NCBI GenBank assembly: GCA_035578175.1
Contig: JAQMRL010000003.1
Location: 83,587,969-83,651,968, forward strand
Source of the DNA: Catonia carolina
Lineage: Eukaryota > Arthropoda > Insecta > Hemiptera > Achilidae
Length of the DNA: 64,000 nucleotides
Reading direction: 5' to 3'
Position numbers and translations under genes: made by a program. Positions within the stretch are counted from its first letter, which is position 1, and the number at the start of each line of letters is the position of its first letter. This document shows positions 41,880 to 51,424 of this stretch, in pieces. The notes beneath the pieces are model-generated. The model was given only the letters and a program-made list of their open reading frames with translations, ran no database searches and was not told the DNA's origin.

Positions 41880-42492
41880 TATTCAAGAAAAAACTACATA
41901 AAATCACTAATTGCCGCTAAACTAAGCATTGTACAAAAAATCTTTGTCATAATAAACATTGTAGGTTCCTTAATAGTCTACAACTTTTATTGTTACACTT
42001 TTACCCTCAAATCCATATTAAAGCCGCAATATTAAAAAAACAATTTTTTAGGAAAAAACAGCCTCTCCAAGAATTTTAGCATACATGGCGCGCCTACCTT
42101 ATCTTGTAAATCATAAAAAATTTAGTAAAAGAGGCGATTTTAAAAATATCGTAGGAGACGTTTTTGAAAAATTCGCAAAAAGTGAAAAATGACACGAATA
42201 AACTACTACTTCCGGTTGACCGATTTTGATAAAAATGTTCGTGTCGAGTCCTCTAGTGGTATCTAACTTAAGTTTTAAGTTTCAAGTACGTACGATGTTC
42301 TGTTCTTGAGATATTCTGTTCACACACATACACACACACAGACCAATCGCTAAATCACAGCGACAAATCGCTGTTTTTTTGGGTTCAGGGGGTCTGAAAA
42401 CGTGTAGATCCGGTGAAAACTCGATTTCGAAAAATTGACATGAAAACTTTACTTTCCTTCCTATATATTCGTATAGGCAAGATAAAGTAAAA
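41880..42492 (-). repeat. Family B repeat, partial, with AC tract
   Basis: It starts inside the first module (CATAAAATCACTAATTGCCG) and runs to the GGCAAGATAAAGTAAAAA end. The AC tract is at 42321-42340. It lies in the same orientation as the copies on both sides. Confidence 0.85.
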
Positions 42493-42830
42493 ATGTAGTA
42501 AATAAGACGATTTTTAATAAAATAAAAGGAGCCCTTTTTGATAAAACCGCAATAAAGTAAAACCTATGAACACTCTCGATCAAGTCACCTTTCAAACAAC
42601 AAAAACCAAATCAAAATCGGTTCATCCGTTTGGGAGCTACGATACCACAGACAAGATACAAATTAGTGATTTTTGTTTTCTTTTAAGATTGCAGCCTTAA
42701 TACTATGCATTTTAGAGTAAAAGTTTATACACCTAATAAAAATTCTACAACTTTTATATCTAACATTTATTTGTACAGCGCTTAGTTTAGCAGCAATAAG
42801 TGATTTTTTGTTTTTGAATAATAATATACA
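42493..42830. repeat. Family B fragments in both orientations
   Basis: 42493-42565 is a minus-strand piece (GTAGTAAATAAGACGATTTT) abutting the previous copy. 42685-42830 is a plus-strand module piece (TTAAGATTGCAGCCTTAATA to GCAGCAATAAGTGATTTTTT). Between them, ATCAAAATCGGTTCATCCG resembles the family's ATCAAAATCGGT block but continues differently. Confidence 0.65.
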
Positions 42831-42877
42831 CACTATTAATATTAAATCAATTAATTTTTCATATCAAAATACAATAA

Positions 42878-43654
42878 AAATTAGCTACTTGCTCCAAACT
42901 CTTGCTTCCAATCACTATTTTAGACCTTGTAGGCCATTTTCCATGGAAAGCCATAATTTTTGATTTGCCTGCAGAAATTTTCATATTAAAATGTTTGCCA
43001 ATTATGAAGAGCTTATGCACTGCCATTTGCAGCTTGTCCTCGGACTCCTGTATAATCACAGTGTCGTCAGCAAATAATAAATAGTTCATAAAAGTATTGC
43101 GGGTAAGAGCGATACCCTTGTCTACTTCATGCTGCCACATAGACATAAGCTCGTTGACATATATATTAAATAAAGCAGGTGAAATTGGACAACCTTATTT
43201 GACTCCTTTATTTGTAGCTATTTCATCTGTCAATTTTCCGGCCCCCACTGCTATTTTTATTGTTGTGTTCCCATATAAAGTTTTTATACTGTCTATCAAA
43301 TGCAAGGGACATCCATTTCTCAACATTATGCTCCAAAGTAGCTCTCTATCAACATTATCAAATGCCTTCTCCCAGTCTACAAAGGCCATGTGTGTTTCAC
43401 TATTATACTCTCTGCGTTTTTCTATTATCATTTTTAAAGTGAACACCGCATCAATACAGGATCTCCCTCTTCTGAAACCCATCTGGTTCTCCTGTAAAAG
43501 AGACTCTGTTATTGCCTGTAATCTTCTAGAGAGGATGAAAGCATATAATTTGTATTTTGTATCCAGAAGACTTATTCCTCTGTAGTTTCCTGGGTTTGAT
43601 CGATCTCCTTTTTTAAAAATAAAGACCACTTTTGACACCATCCATTCTTGTGGC
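42878..43654 (-). pseudogene. LINE RT segment, inverted, one nonsense codon
   Basis: On the minus strand one frame runs from PQEWMVSKVVFIFKKGD, through YRGISLLDTKYKLYAFI, MGFRRGRSCIDAVF, HMAFVDWEKAFDNVDREL and GVK-stop-GCPISPALFNIYVNE, to YLLFADDTVII and SLEQVANF. The RT fingers and palm with FADD are all present. The only break is TAA where GVRQG normally has CAA, a single base change. It ends just where the RT thumb would follow. It is probably the inverted 5' half of the same insertion as 43655-43950. Confidence 0.85.
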
Positions 43655-43950
43655 TGAATTCAGTCAGCGGAAATGCGATTTCTAAGGCAAGTTAAGGGCT
43701 GCACAAGAGAGGATCGCATTCGTAATGAAGTAATAAGGAATGAATGCGGTGCCCAACCATTTTTGAACACTATAAGGACATACAAAGAAAAGTGGTCAGA
43801 GCATGTGTTAAGAATGTCCCAAGATCGCCTTCCATTAAATGCATTGATCCATAATCCGACAGGTAAAAGATGTATTGGTAGACCGAGGAAGAGATGGACG
43901 CCGGAACAGGCTAACGCACAGCCTAATCCATGAAGACGACGACGACGAAT
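43655..43950 (+). pseudogene. LINE C-terminus with 3' end and GAC tail
   Basis: The frame 43661-43933 reads QSAEMRFLRQVKGCTRED, RIRNEVIRNECG, YKEKWSEHVLRMSQDRLP and CIGRPRKRW. Then come CCGGAACAGGCTAACGCACA and GCCTAATCCATGAA, and a GAC tail. It is head to head with the RT segment at 42878-43654. Confidence 0.85.
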
Positions 43951-44017
43951 AAAATAAATGAACTTAATCTATCGCAAATAAGCTGTGCTAATGCCTGTAT
44001 GAAATCATTACTACTGG

Positions 44018-44569
44018 TGTTACGTCCCAGGTTCGTGAAATAAAATTCAAAAGCTTTTATCGAAAATCCAACTAGTGTTTTGTTTTATTCAAGGAAAAAA
44101 AATCTTATCAGATCCAATGTTGAAATATTTAAAACAAATTAAAATTCTTAAAACAATTAAAATTCTTAAAAAAAATTAAAATTCTTTAAATTCAGTTGGA
44201 GTAATTATTAAATCTTCTAAAATACTTTCATCAAAATAAAGTTGAAAAAAATTAATAAATTATTAATATTTTGTTTTCTGTTTTTTATAAAAATTGTATA
44301 TCACCTATCCCTTTAAAAGTTTTAAAAGAGAGTGAGGACAACAATCCAATTTATTTAAATTAAGAAAATTGTCTTTTTCTTTTTTTTTGTACTCACATCT
44401 GACGTTGTGTAAATAAGATCATCTGGTGGTACATTGATGTTGATGCTGTAAGAGTGTTTATGTTTACGTTGGAATGTCGTTACGTGCGTACTGTTCGTTA
44501 TGTTTTGTTTCCACTGTCCGTTATGCGTTAGGTGTTCGTATGTGTATCTCCTATTACAATCCTATTACA
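44018..44569 (-). repeat. 3' LTR (552 bp)
   Basis: In window orientation it starts TGTTACGTCCCAGG and ends CCTATTACA, so it has TGT..ACA ends. It is the same length as, and looks identical to, 49673-50224. Confidence 0.95.
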
Positions 44570-44570
44570 A

Positions 44571-44585
44571 TCTTCCCCTCCCCCC
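44571..44585 (-). promoter_or_regulatory. Polypurine tract
   Basis: GGGGGGAGGGGAAGA on the minus strand, one base from the 3' LTR. It primes plus-strand DNA synthesis. Confidence 0.9.
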
Positions 44586-44832
44586 GGAGAGTAAAGAGAA
44601 GCACACAGTACGTGTAAGCAAAATAAAGGGGGTGAGTGTTAAAATGAAAAAGAGAAGATGAGTATGTAGCAGTTGTCGGCTTGAGATGGTAATATACATT
44701 CATTTGGGGCCCCATTCAATAAAACATTCAAACAACATGCAAACAGCATTTTTTTTTTTTATTACAATCATCCCAAACTCGAGGATCGCTACAGACAGCA
44801 CCTAAAAATAAATTATGTAATTTATGAGTATA

Positions 44833-47800
44833 CTATTTAACTTTTTTAATATTAGAAATATGTGCTTTAGTGATATCTCCTCCTACAGTCTTACGAAGTA
44901 ATGCTGTAACTGGAGTAGAGAAGCCGATGATATAAAAAGGTTCAGACCATCGATACGCCATTTTGGCACAAATATTTTTTCGTTTTGAACTAACGGGGTG
45001 AGTTTTTAGCAGAACTTTATCTCCCACTGAAAATGGATTGGGATGGCGTGTAGCATTATATCGACGTGCCATATCATTATGTGATTTAACTAGTTTTCTT
45101 CTAATATCACACATCATATTACTAGAACGTATAGGATTTCTATGGAGGATATCTTGGATATTCCATGCTCTATCTAATGGAGTGTGAGCTGGAAAAGTAT
45201 GCAATATGTCAAATGGGCATTTCCCATGAGCATTATGTTGAGCCATATTGAAAGCTAATTGAAACCAAAATAAAGATTTGTCCCAAGTTGCTTGAGTCTT
45301 TGCATGATACGCAATAAGGATAGACCTAAGATTTCGGTTTAAACGTTCTGCATGCGATGGTTGAGGGTGATAGGGTGAGAGGGTGGTTCGTTTTATGCCT
45401 AAATTGAAACAAAAGTTTTTAAACATTATGGAATTAAAATTTTTAGCATTATCTGTGACAATCAATCTTGGAATAGAATAACTTTGGAAAATACGTTTTA
45501 ATTCATGTATAATAGAGGATGTATTAGTGTTTTTTAACGGGGCTAACCATGTGAATTTTGAGAAACTATCGACTACCACTAGAATATATTTATATCCTTG
45601 ATTGGTTTTTGCTAGGCTACCGACGGTATCAATAAACAGTGTGTCAAATGGCGCTGCCGGAACTCTGGAACTGAGATTTCCCCATTTATAATTTATCCCA
45701 GGTTTGCTTCGTTGGCAGGTCGTACAAGCCTTGACTTTCAGAGGAATTTCTCGATATATAGCTGGCCAATAAAAATATCGTGTGATTTTGTGTATAGTTT
45801 TCTCAACACCTAAGTGTCCACCAATCTCCGAATCATGAAAATATTTAAATACTAAATCTTTTAAAGAGTCGGGAAGTACGATTTTGGTTGGATTATTATG
45901 TTTATTTTTTGAACATAGGACTCCTTTGGATAAACAAAATTTACTATTCCTTTGTTGTTTTTGTTGTAGGATAAAGGTATCCTGTTCCTGATGTAGTTTG
46001 ACGTCTGTAAAAGATAGGGGGAATTGTGACAATAAACTATTAATATAAGTTATATCCTGCGGAATATCTTCGTTATTTAGATCATACATCCTCGATAATG
46101 CATCGGCAACATTATTATCTGAACCACGGATGTGATTAATTTTAAATTTAAAGACAGATATTCGGAGTAACCATCTAGCTAATCTACCTAACTGTTTTGG
46201 TTTGGAAAGAAGCCAGGCTAAGGCTTGATTATCAGTTTCTAAAAGAAATTCGCGATGTGTTAAATAGGTCCTGAAATGATCCGTTGCGAAAACAACTGCA
46301 AGACACTCTCTTTCATATGCTGAAAACTTTCGTTCTGCTTCTGTTAGTGTTTTAGAAGCATACGCTATAGGTTTCCTAGATCCTTCTTGTTCCTGAAGTA
46401 GGACAGCTCCTAGACCTGTATCAGACGCATCCGTCTGCAAAATGAAAGTTTTGGAAAAGTCTGGAATTGCTAATACCGGTGGATTAGCGATTGCCTGTTT
46501 GAGATCTTCAAACGCAAGTTTTTGAGCGTCGTGCCAGATAAACGGAGTGTTTTTGCGACGTAATTTATTTAGTGGTTCAATTCTATCAGCATAATTTTTG
46601 ATAAATTTGGAAAAATAATTAACCATACCACAAAATCGATGTACTTGTTTTACTGTCATAGGCTGTGGGTACTGTAATATTTTTTGTGTCCTATTTGAGT
46701 CTATAGAGACTCCTTTGTACGACAATACATGTCCGAGAAACGGTATTTCATTTACAGCAAATGTCACTTTATCAGGATTAACTGTAATGCCAGCTTTCCG
46801 TAAAATTGACAATACTATTTTGATATGTTTAACATGCTCTGTAAAACTTTTTGAATATATTAATATATCATCCATATAATTAAATACAAATTTATATTTA
46901 ATATTTTTGAATAATGTATTCATAAGGCGAGTTAAAACTTGCGCACCCGTCGACAAACCAAAAGGTAACCTTTCATATTCGTACAAACCATCTGGTGTAC
47001 AAAATGCAGTAATTTGACGAGATTTTTCTGTCAATGGGATCTGATGGTACGCTTGTGCTAAATCTAACGTACTAAACCATCTTGCATTGGAAAACCATTG
47101 GAACGCATGATTTATATTCGGCAAAGGTTGTGCCTCTGAATCAATTATTAGGTTAACTTGACGATAATCTACAACTAGACGACTAGTTCCGTTTGGTTTC
47201 GGAATTAAAAATGCTGGGGAAGAATAGGGAGAAATACTTTCTCGAATTACCTTATCTTTTAATAATTTGTCAATTTGTTGTTTCATTTGAAACGTTTTTA
47301 TCGGATTTAAAGGATAGGGTCTAGATTTAATAATTTCATTATTTTTAAGTACAATATCGTATTTCAATACATGAGTACAACCTAATTTAGTTGTAAGAAC
47401 ATCAGGAAATTCTTTACATAAATCATTAATTGTATTTTTAATATACTCACTTTGTTCCACGTTGTTAATTTGTTCTGGAGATAGGTCGGTTAAGTGAAAT
47501 TGTTTACCTCTTGCCCAATCAAAAGTTATGAAAGATTTTGTTGGGTTAACTATTGCGCGGGTTGTTTGTAAAAAATTCATCCCGAGTATTATTCGGTGTT
47601 GTAATTTGGATAATATTTTAAAATTCACTTTCCATGATAATTTTTGAAGATTAACCTTAATCCAAATTTGTTTATTTATTTTTAAAGGAAATCGATCAGC
47701 TGTGAGACAAATTGTATTAATGTTTTCTTCCTCTATAATTGCCTTTTTATTTTTTAAAAATGTATACAGTTGTTGATTTATAATATTATGGGTGGAACCT

Positions 47801-47931
47801 GAATCGATAAGGGCATTAAATATGTTATTTTTAATTTTTATTGGTAATGTTTTTAAAGAATAATTACAATTTAACTTATTTTCTTTCAACCTTAAATATT
47901 TACTTGAATTATTTTTACAAATGCACATCAT
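44833..47931 (-). CDS. pol: Gypsy pol: protease, RT, RNase H, integrase (1032 aa)
   Basis: Makes and integrates the DNA copy. Protease: ALIDSGSTHNII (Asp43). RT: RPYPLNP, KPNGTSRLVVDYRQVN, FSTLDLAQAYHQI, RLPFGLSTGAQ and the catalytic YMDD at 352-355. RNase H: QTDASDTGLGAVL, YERECLAVVFA and ETDNQALAW. Integrase: HHCC zinc finger (His698, then HLG and CTTC), FIDTVGS (first Asp), VTDNAKNF (second Asp) and HPQPSHAERLNRN (Glu); I count 34 residues between the second Asp and Glu, one fewer than the usual 35. The C-terminus has a GPY/F-like RWSEPFYI. The ATG at 47931 is probably not used: the frame is open upstream to the gag overlap and fits -1 frameshifting from gag. No internal stop. Confidence 0.93.
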   Translation of the reverse strand: MMCICKNNSSKYLRLKENKLNCNYSLKTLPIKIKNNIFNALIDSGSTHNIINQQLYTFLKNKKAIIEEENINTICLTADRFPLKINKQIWIKVNLQKLSWKVNFKILSKLQHRIILGMNFLQTTRAIVNPTKSFITFDWARGKQFHLTDLSPEQINNVEQSEYIKNTINDLCKEFPDVLTTKLGCTHVLKYDIVLKNNEIIKSRPYPLNPIKTFQMKQQIDKLLKDKVIRESISPYSSPAFLIPKPNGTSRLVVDYRQVNLIIDSEAQPLPNINHAFQWFSNARWFSTLDLAQAYHQIPLTEKSRQITAFCTPDGLYEYERLPFGLSTGAQVLTRLMNTLFKNIKYKFVFNYMDDILIYSKSFTEHVKHIKIVLSILRKAGITVNPDKVTFAVNEIPFLGHVLSYKGVSIDSNRTQKILQYPQPMTVKQVHRFCGMVNYFSKFIKNYADRIEPLNKLRRKNTPFIWHDAQKLAFEDLKQAIANPPVLAIPDFSKTFILQTDASDTGLGAVLLQEQEGSRKPIAYASKTLTEAERKFSAYERECLAVVFATDHFRTYLTHREFLLETDNQALAWLLSKPKQLGRLARWLLRISVFKFKINHIRGSDNNVADALSRMYDLNNEDIPQDITYINSLLSQFPLSFTDVKLHQEQDTFILQQKQQRNSKFCLSKGVLCSKNKHNNPTKIVLPDSLKDLVFKYFHDSEIGGHLGVEKTIHKITRYFYWPAIYREIPLKVKACTTCQRSKPGINYKWGNLSSRVPAAPFDTLFIDTVGSLAKTNQGYKYILVVVDSFSKFTWLAPLKNTNTSSIIHELKRIFQSYSIPRLIVTDNAKNFNSIMFKNFCFNLGIKRTTLSPYHPQPSHAERLNRNLRSILIAYHAKTQATWDKSLFWFQLAFNMAQHNAHGKCPFDILHTFPAHTPLDRAWNIQDILHRNPIRSSNMMCDIRRKLVKSHNDMARRYNATRHPNPFSVGDKVLLKTHPVSSKRKNICAKMAYRWSEPFYIIGFSTPVTALLRKTVGGDITKAHISNIKKVK

Positions 47932-47960
47932 ATGTTTATGGTCAGTACATTTGTAAACAT

Positions 47961-49334
47961 TTAGTTTTTTGAAACATTATTATTTCCTTTTTGTTGTAAA
48001 AGTTTACAATTTCGTTTGATATGACCTAATTTATGGCAATAGAAACATTTTAAAGTGGTTGCAGGCATTTGTGATCTAACGGTGTTGTAAGTTGTATCTT
48101 TTAATATATTTTGTTTACCTCGTGAAGGTACCATGCTATTTATATCTTGTATTACGCTCGTATCACTTATTTTAGATACGCCGATGTCATTCAGAGTCCT
48201 AGCATAAACTCTCTCATAGACATAGGTATCTAGTTTATTGAAATCTTGTAAGTTACGAGGTTGGCCAATTATACCTATATGTGCGGCGTATACTTCATTT
48301 AAACCGGTTAAAATTATATTAATTAACTCACCTTCTGTTAGATCTAATCTTAATACCTCATGGTGTTCTAAAATTTCTTTTATGTATTCATTAAGTGTCT
48401 CTGTTTGCGACTGATTTCGGTACAACAATTTGAGTTTTAATATTTCTTTCATTTTTGGCGTTATTAATTTGTTGACTAAATCTCTATGAAATTGATCGAA
48501 ATTATGATTATTTTTAATTGAATTCTCAAAGATTTGTTCAGTAAAGCCTGTCATAAATTGAGTTAACAATACTAAAGGTAAATCTACTGCATAGCGTTTC
48601 TGAATTTGTTTAATTATTTTGATATTTCGTACTAGTATATCAATATCACGTCCATCAGTTATAGTTAATTGCTTTAATTCATTTTCAATTGGATTTGCAA
48701 TTTTCGTCCAATTGAAGTTTAACTCACGATTAAAATAGGCTGGATTATGATTACCTACTGCATTCGGTATTAATATATCAGGAGTTTCGTTTCTAAGAAC
48801 GGGATTTTGCATTACTGGGGAATGTAAAATATTAATATGGTTAACACCAAAATTTTCTTGTTTATCAAGTAAGAAATCATTTCCTAAATGTGCGTTTTCA
48901 ATATTTATGTTGTTTTGTTCTAAATTAGGCTCAATTTCGAAATTTTGTAACCTATTAAGTTTCCAAATATCAAATTCTCCCTTTAAATTTTGAAATCCTA
49001 CAAGTTTATCTGGTTTATTAGTTAATATGAATGTTAATAATTTATTAAGCCTATCATCAAATGTTTCGGCATTATACTTTTCTACTTCAGTTAAATTTTC
49101 TAGGTTTCGTAACTTTACCAAATAGTTTTGACACTCCGTCAGTTGTTTGTCTATGTCAAACCTATGTAGCGTAGTTAAGTCAATTTGTCGTCCATTATTT
49201 AAGAGTTTTTGTAACCTTTGTCTTTTTTGTCTTACGTTTCCTGTTGTTGTACTTTTTCGTATTCGTAATTGGAAATTAACGTTTGTTTCGTCTAATTTAG
49301 TGGGGTCAAGAATTGGTGCTACTTGTCTATCCAT
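47961..49334 (-). CDS. gag: Gypsy gag, 457 aa
   Basis: Structural protein forming the particle that packages element RNA. The protein is hydrophilic and Asn/Leu-rich. The middle (about 225-390) looks like a retrotransposon capsid, with LVLLTQFMTGFTEQIF and LNEYIKEILEHHEVLRLDL. One CCHC knuckle, CFYCHKLGHIKRNC, sits near the C-terminus (about 430-443). The last sense codons read TCA AAA AAC before TAA and hold the slippery heptamer. The frame is intact. The ATG at 49334 lies about 340 bases after the 5' LTR and is the natural start. Confidence 0.9.
   Translation of the reverse strand: MDRQVAPILDPTKLDETNVNFQLRIRKSTTTGNVRQKRQRLQKLLNNGRQIDLTTLHRFDIDKQLTECQNYLVKLRNLENLTEVEKYNAETFDDRLNKLLTFILTNKPDKLVGFQNLKGEFDIWKLNRLQNFEIEPNLEQNNINIENAHLGNDFLLDKQENFGVNHINILHSPVMQNPVLRNETPDILIPNAVGNHNPAYFNRELNFNWTKIANPIENELKQLTITDGRDIDILVRNIKIIKQIQKRYAVDLPLVLLTQFMTGFTEQIFENSIKNNHNFDQFHRDLVNKLITPKMKEILKLKLLYRNQSQTETLNEYIKEILEHHEVLRLDLTEGELINIILTGLNEVYAAHIGIIGQPRNLQDFNKLDTYVYERVYARTLNDIGVSKISDTSVIQDINSMVPSRGKQNILKDTTYNTVRSQMPATTLKCFYCHKLGHIKRNCKLLQQKGNNNVSKN
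47964..47970 (-). promoter_or_regulatory. -1 ribosomal frameshift site A AAA AAC
   Basis: On the minus strand the gag codons tcA AAA AAC are followed directly by the stop TAA. Slipping one base back reads AAA AAA CTA AAT into the open pol frame. A AAA AAC is a canonical eukaryotic -1 slippery heptamer. A downstream pseudoknot was not worked out. Confidence 0.85.
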
Positions 49335-49542
49335 GTTTCTACCTGTTTATTGTTTTCTGTAATGATGACTATTTAAATGTATGTAAACAATGCCTTACCA
49401 GATAATTTCAATACACTTGCCAGATGTGAGATTGTTACGTTTTTTGAAATTGTTATTGATAATTGATTTTTATGAATTTTAGAAGATTTATTGATGTTAT
49501 TTATTGAATTTTTGTTTTAGTTTTTATGATATTCTGATTTAT

Positions 49543-49648
49543 ATCCTGGTTTATCCTTGTCGTATCTTGGTTTATCCTTGTTTTATCCTGGTTTATCCCT
49601 GTTTTTATCCTGGTTTATCCTTGTTTTGTCCTGGTTTATCCTTGTTTA
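49543..49648 (-). repeat. Leader tandem repeat, five 21-22 bp units
   Basis: Units of ATCCTGGTTTATCCTTGTTTT (window strand; the first of its 21 bases varies) start at 49543, 49564, 49585, 49607 and 49628, between gag and the primer site. The position is like that of the protein-binding repeats of the gypsy leader insulator, though the sequence is not. The frame 49504-49698 with repeated LVYP is only this repeat translated. Confidence 0.85.
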
Positions 49649-49650
49649 AT

Positions 49651-49668
49651 TTCCCGGTCGATGCACCA
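49651..49668 (-). promoter_or_regulatory. tRNA primer-binding site (tRNA-Gly-like)
   Basis: TGGTGCATCGACCGGGAA on the minus strand, four bases after the 5' LTR. It would pair with the 3' end of a tRNA ending ..CCCGGTCGATGCACCA. That is one base different from the familiar tRNA-Gly(GCC) end as I know it, so glycine is the likely primer. Confidence 0.8.
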
Positions 49669-49672
49669 TTTT

Positions 49673-50224
49673 TGTTACGTCCCAGGTTCGTGAAATAAAA
49701 TTCAAAAGCTTTTATCGAAAATCCAACTAGTGTTTTGTTTTATTCAAGGAAAAAAAATCTTATCAGATCCAATGTTGAAATATTTAAAACAAATTAAAAT
49801 TCTTAAAACAATTAAAATTCTTAAAAAAAATTAAAATTCTTTAAATTCAGTTGGAGTAATTATTAAATCTTCTAAAATACTTTCATCAAAATAAAGTTGA
49901 AAAAAATTAATAAATTATTAATATTTTGTTTTCTGTTTTTTATAAAAATTGTATATCACCTATCCCTTTAAAAGTTTTAAAAGAGAGTGAGGACAACAAT
50001 CCAATTTATTTAAATTAAGAAAATTGTCTTTTTCTTTTTTTTTGTACTCACATCTGACGTTGTGTAAATAAGATCATCTGGTGGTACATTGATGTTGATG
50101 CTGTAAGAGTGTTTATGTTTACGTTGGAATGTCGTTACGTGCGTACTGTTCGTTATGTTTTGTTTCCACTGTCCGTTATGCGTTAGGTGTTCGTATGTGT
50201 ATCTCCTATTACAATCCTATTACA
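49673..50224 (-). repeat. 5' LTR (552 bp)
   Basis: Same sequence as the 3' LTR by eye, with TGT..ACA ends. On the minus strand it supplies the promoter. No clear TATA box was identified. Confidence 0.95.
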
Positions 50225-50228
50225 CTGG

Positions 50229-51424
50229 TTTGTCACTTTTGAGTGGCTAAGTTTTTCTTAAGTTTCATTAAATTCATTTCAGGTTGTTACTAACCAGATT
50301 TTTGGATATTATTGTCACCACTTAGCACAATCGAAAGTATGCAGTATCGACATGAACTTGTTAAGGGGCAGTTAATTGGTGTTGTATTAATTCTGGTAAC
50401 CTTTAGGAAATCTGTGTAAATCATTACACATCACAATACTAATATAAAGTTAAAATTTGGGCGAAAGTTTGACATAAAGTGACATATTAAAAAATAGTCT
50501 GAAAACTTTCTCTATTTAAAAACATATACAATTGTAATTATTTAAATACGAAATTTATCAATAAATATGAAACCTACATTCTAAAAATATTAATTTTCAA
50601 ATACAATAGATAATTAAGCCAGATATCATACGATTTTGGTTACTGTACAATAACAAGTTAATATACAAAAACAGAAAGTGAAAATAACGAGAAATGTGTG
50701 GTGTATTAAAATATTAGTACATAGAATTATAAAGAACAACATATTATGATAAAAATAATGGAAAAGAAGGTAAAAGTAACTTGGAAAGAAAATTATATAT
50801 TTAAAAAAAACAAAAGGCCGTTAGGGTTGCACGATTAGCTTTGTCGTAGCTACAACAAGAAACTTGCTTTCTGAAAACAACAATTAAACGAATTATTAAA
50901 AAAAAACAAAACAAAAATAAAGAAAGTGAAAATTTTGCATATGTAATGTATTATAAATATAAATAGCGTTATTATTATTCACGGATTCAAATTTTAAATA
51001 ACAGTTAAAAAAATTTCGGATGAAATTATATTTATAGATTGGTTACAATCAGAATTATTAGGACTTGACTAATCTGATTGAAATGAAAAAATATAAGAAC
51101 ATATAATTTGCAATAAATCAATAAATAATTTTTGCAGAAATCAATCGCGGTTATTTATGCCGATGGGTGTGCAAGCTTTCTCGTTGTAAATGAATGCTAT
51201 AATTTTTGCAAATTCTGTAGAATTATAAATTATGTACAGTGATGCCAGATTTAGTTTGAATTAGTAATAAAATTTAATAATTTTTTTGTTGAATAAAATA
51301 TTTTCCCCTAAATAGAGTGGTTCAATTATGTATCATTATAATCTCTAAGTACATTGATATTTAGGTTTTTTACTTATTTTTTTCGTTTTTAATTCCTAAC
51401 GTGTGTACGTTGTAATTCGTTCAA
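50229..51424. other. AT-rich spacer, nothing recognised
   Basis: About 1.2 kb with no family or coding signal. It is among the least repeat-like stretches of the window. Confidence 0.5.

Larger units (their letters stand above)
44014..50228 (-). mobile_element. Complete Ty3/Gypsy LTR retrotransposon (44018-50224)
   Basis: The 6207-bp element is flanked by CTGG at 44014-44017 and 50225-50228. On the minus strand the order is 5' LTR (49673-50224), tRNA-Gly-like primer site, repeat-bearing leader, gag, pol (protease, RT, RNase H, integrase), polypurine tract, 3' LTR (44018-44569). The pol order RT-RNase H-integrase defines Ty3/Gypsy (not Copia). No env-like frame lies between pol and the 3' LTR. 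The LTRs show no difference by eye and no frame is broken, so it is young and possibly active. Confidence 0.95.

Noticed and set aside
44570..44832. env-like gene between pol and the 3' LTR
   Set aside because: Only about 260 bases are available and no frame is present, so the element is not a three-gene errantivirus.
49543..49648. CRISPR array
   Set aside because: Units are contiguous without spacers, lie in a retrotransposon leader, and the genome is eukaryotic.
49504..49698. Protein with repeated LVYP motif
   Set aside because: It is the 21-bp leader repeat of the Gypsy element translated on the antisense strand.
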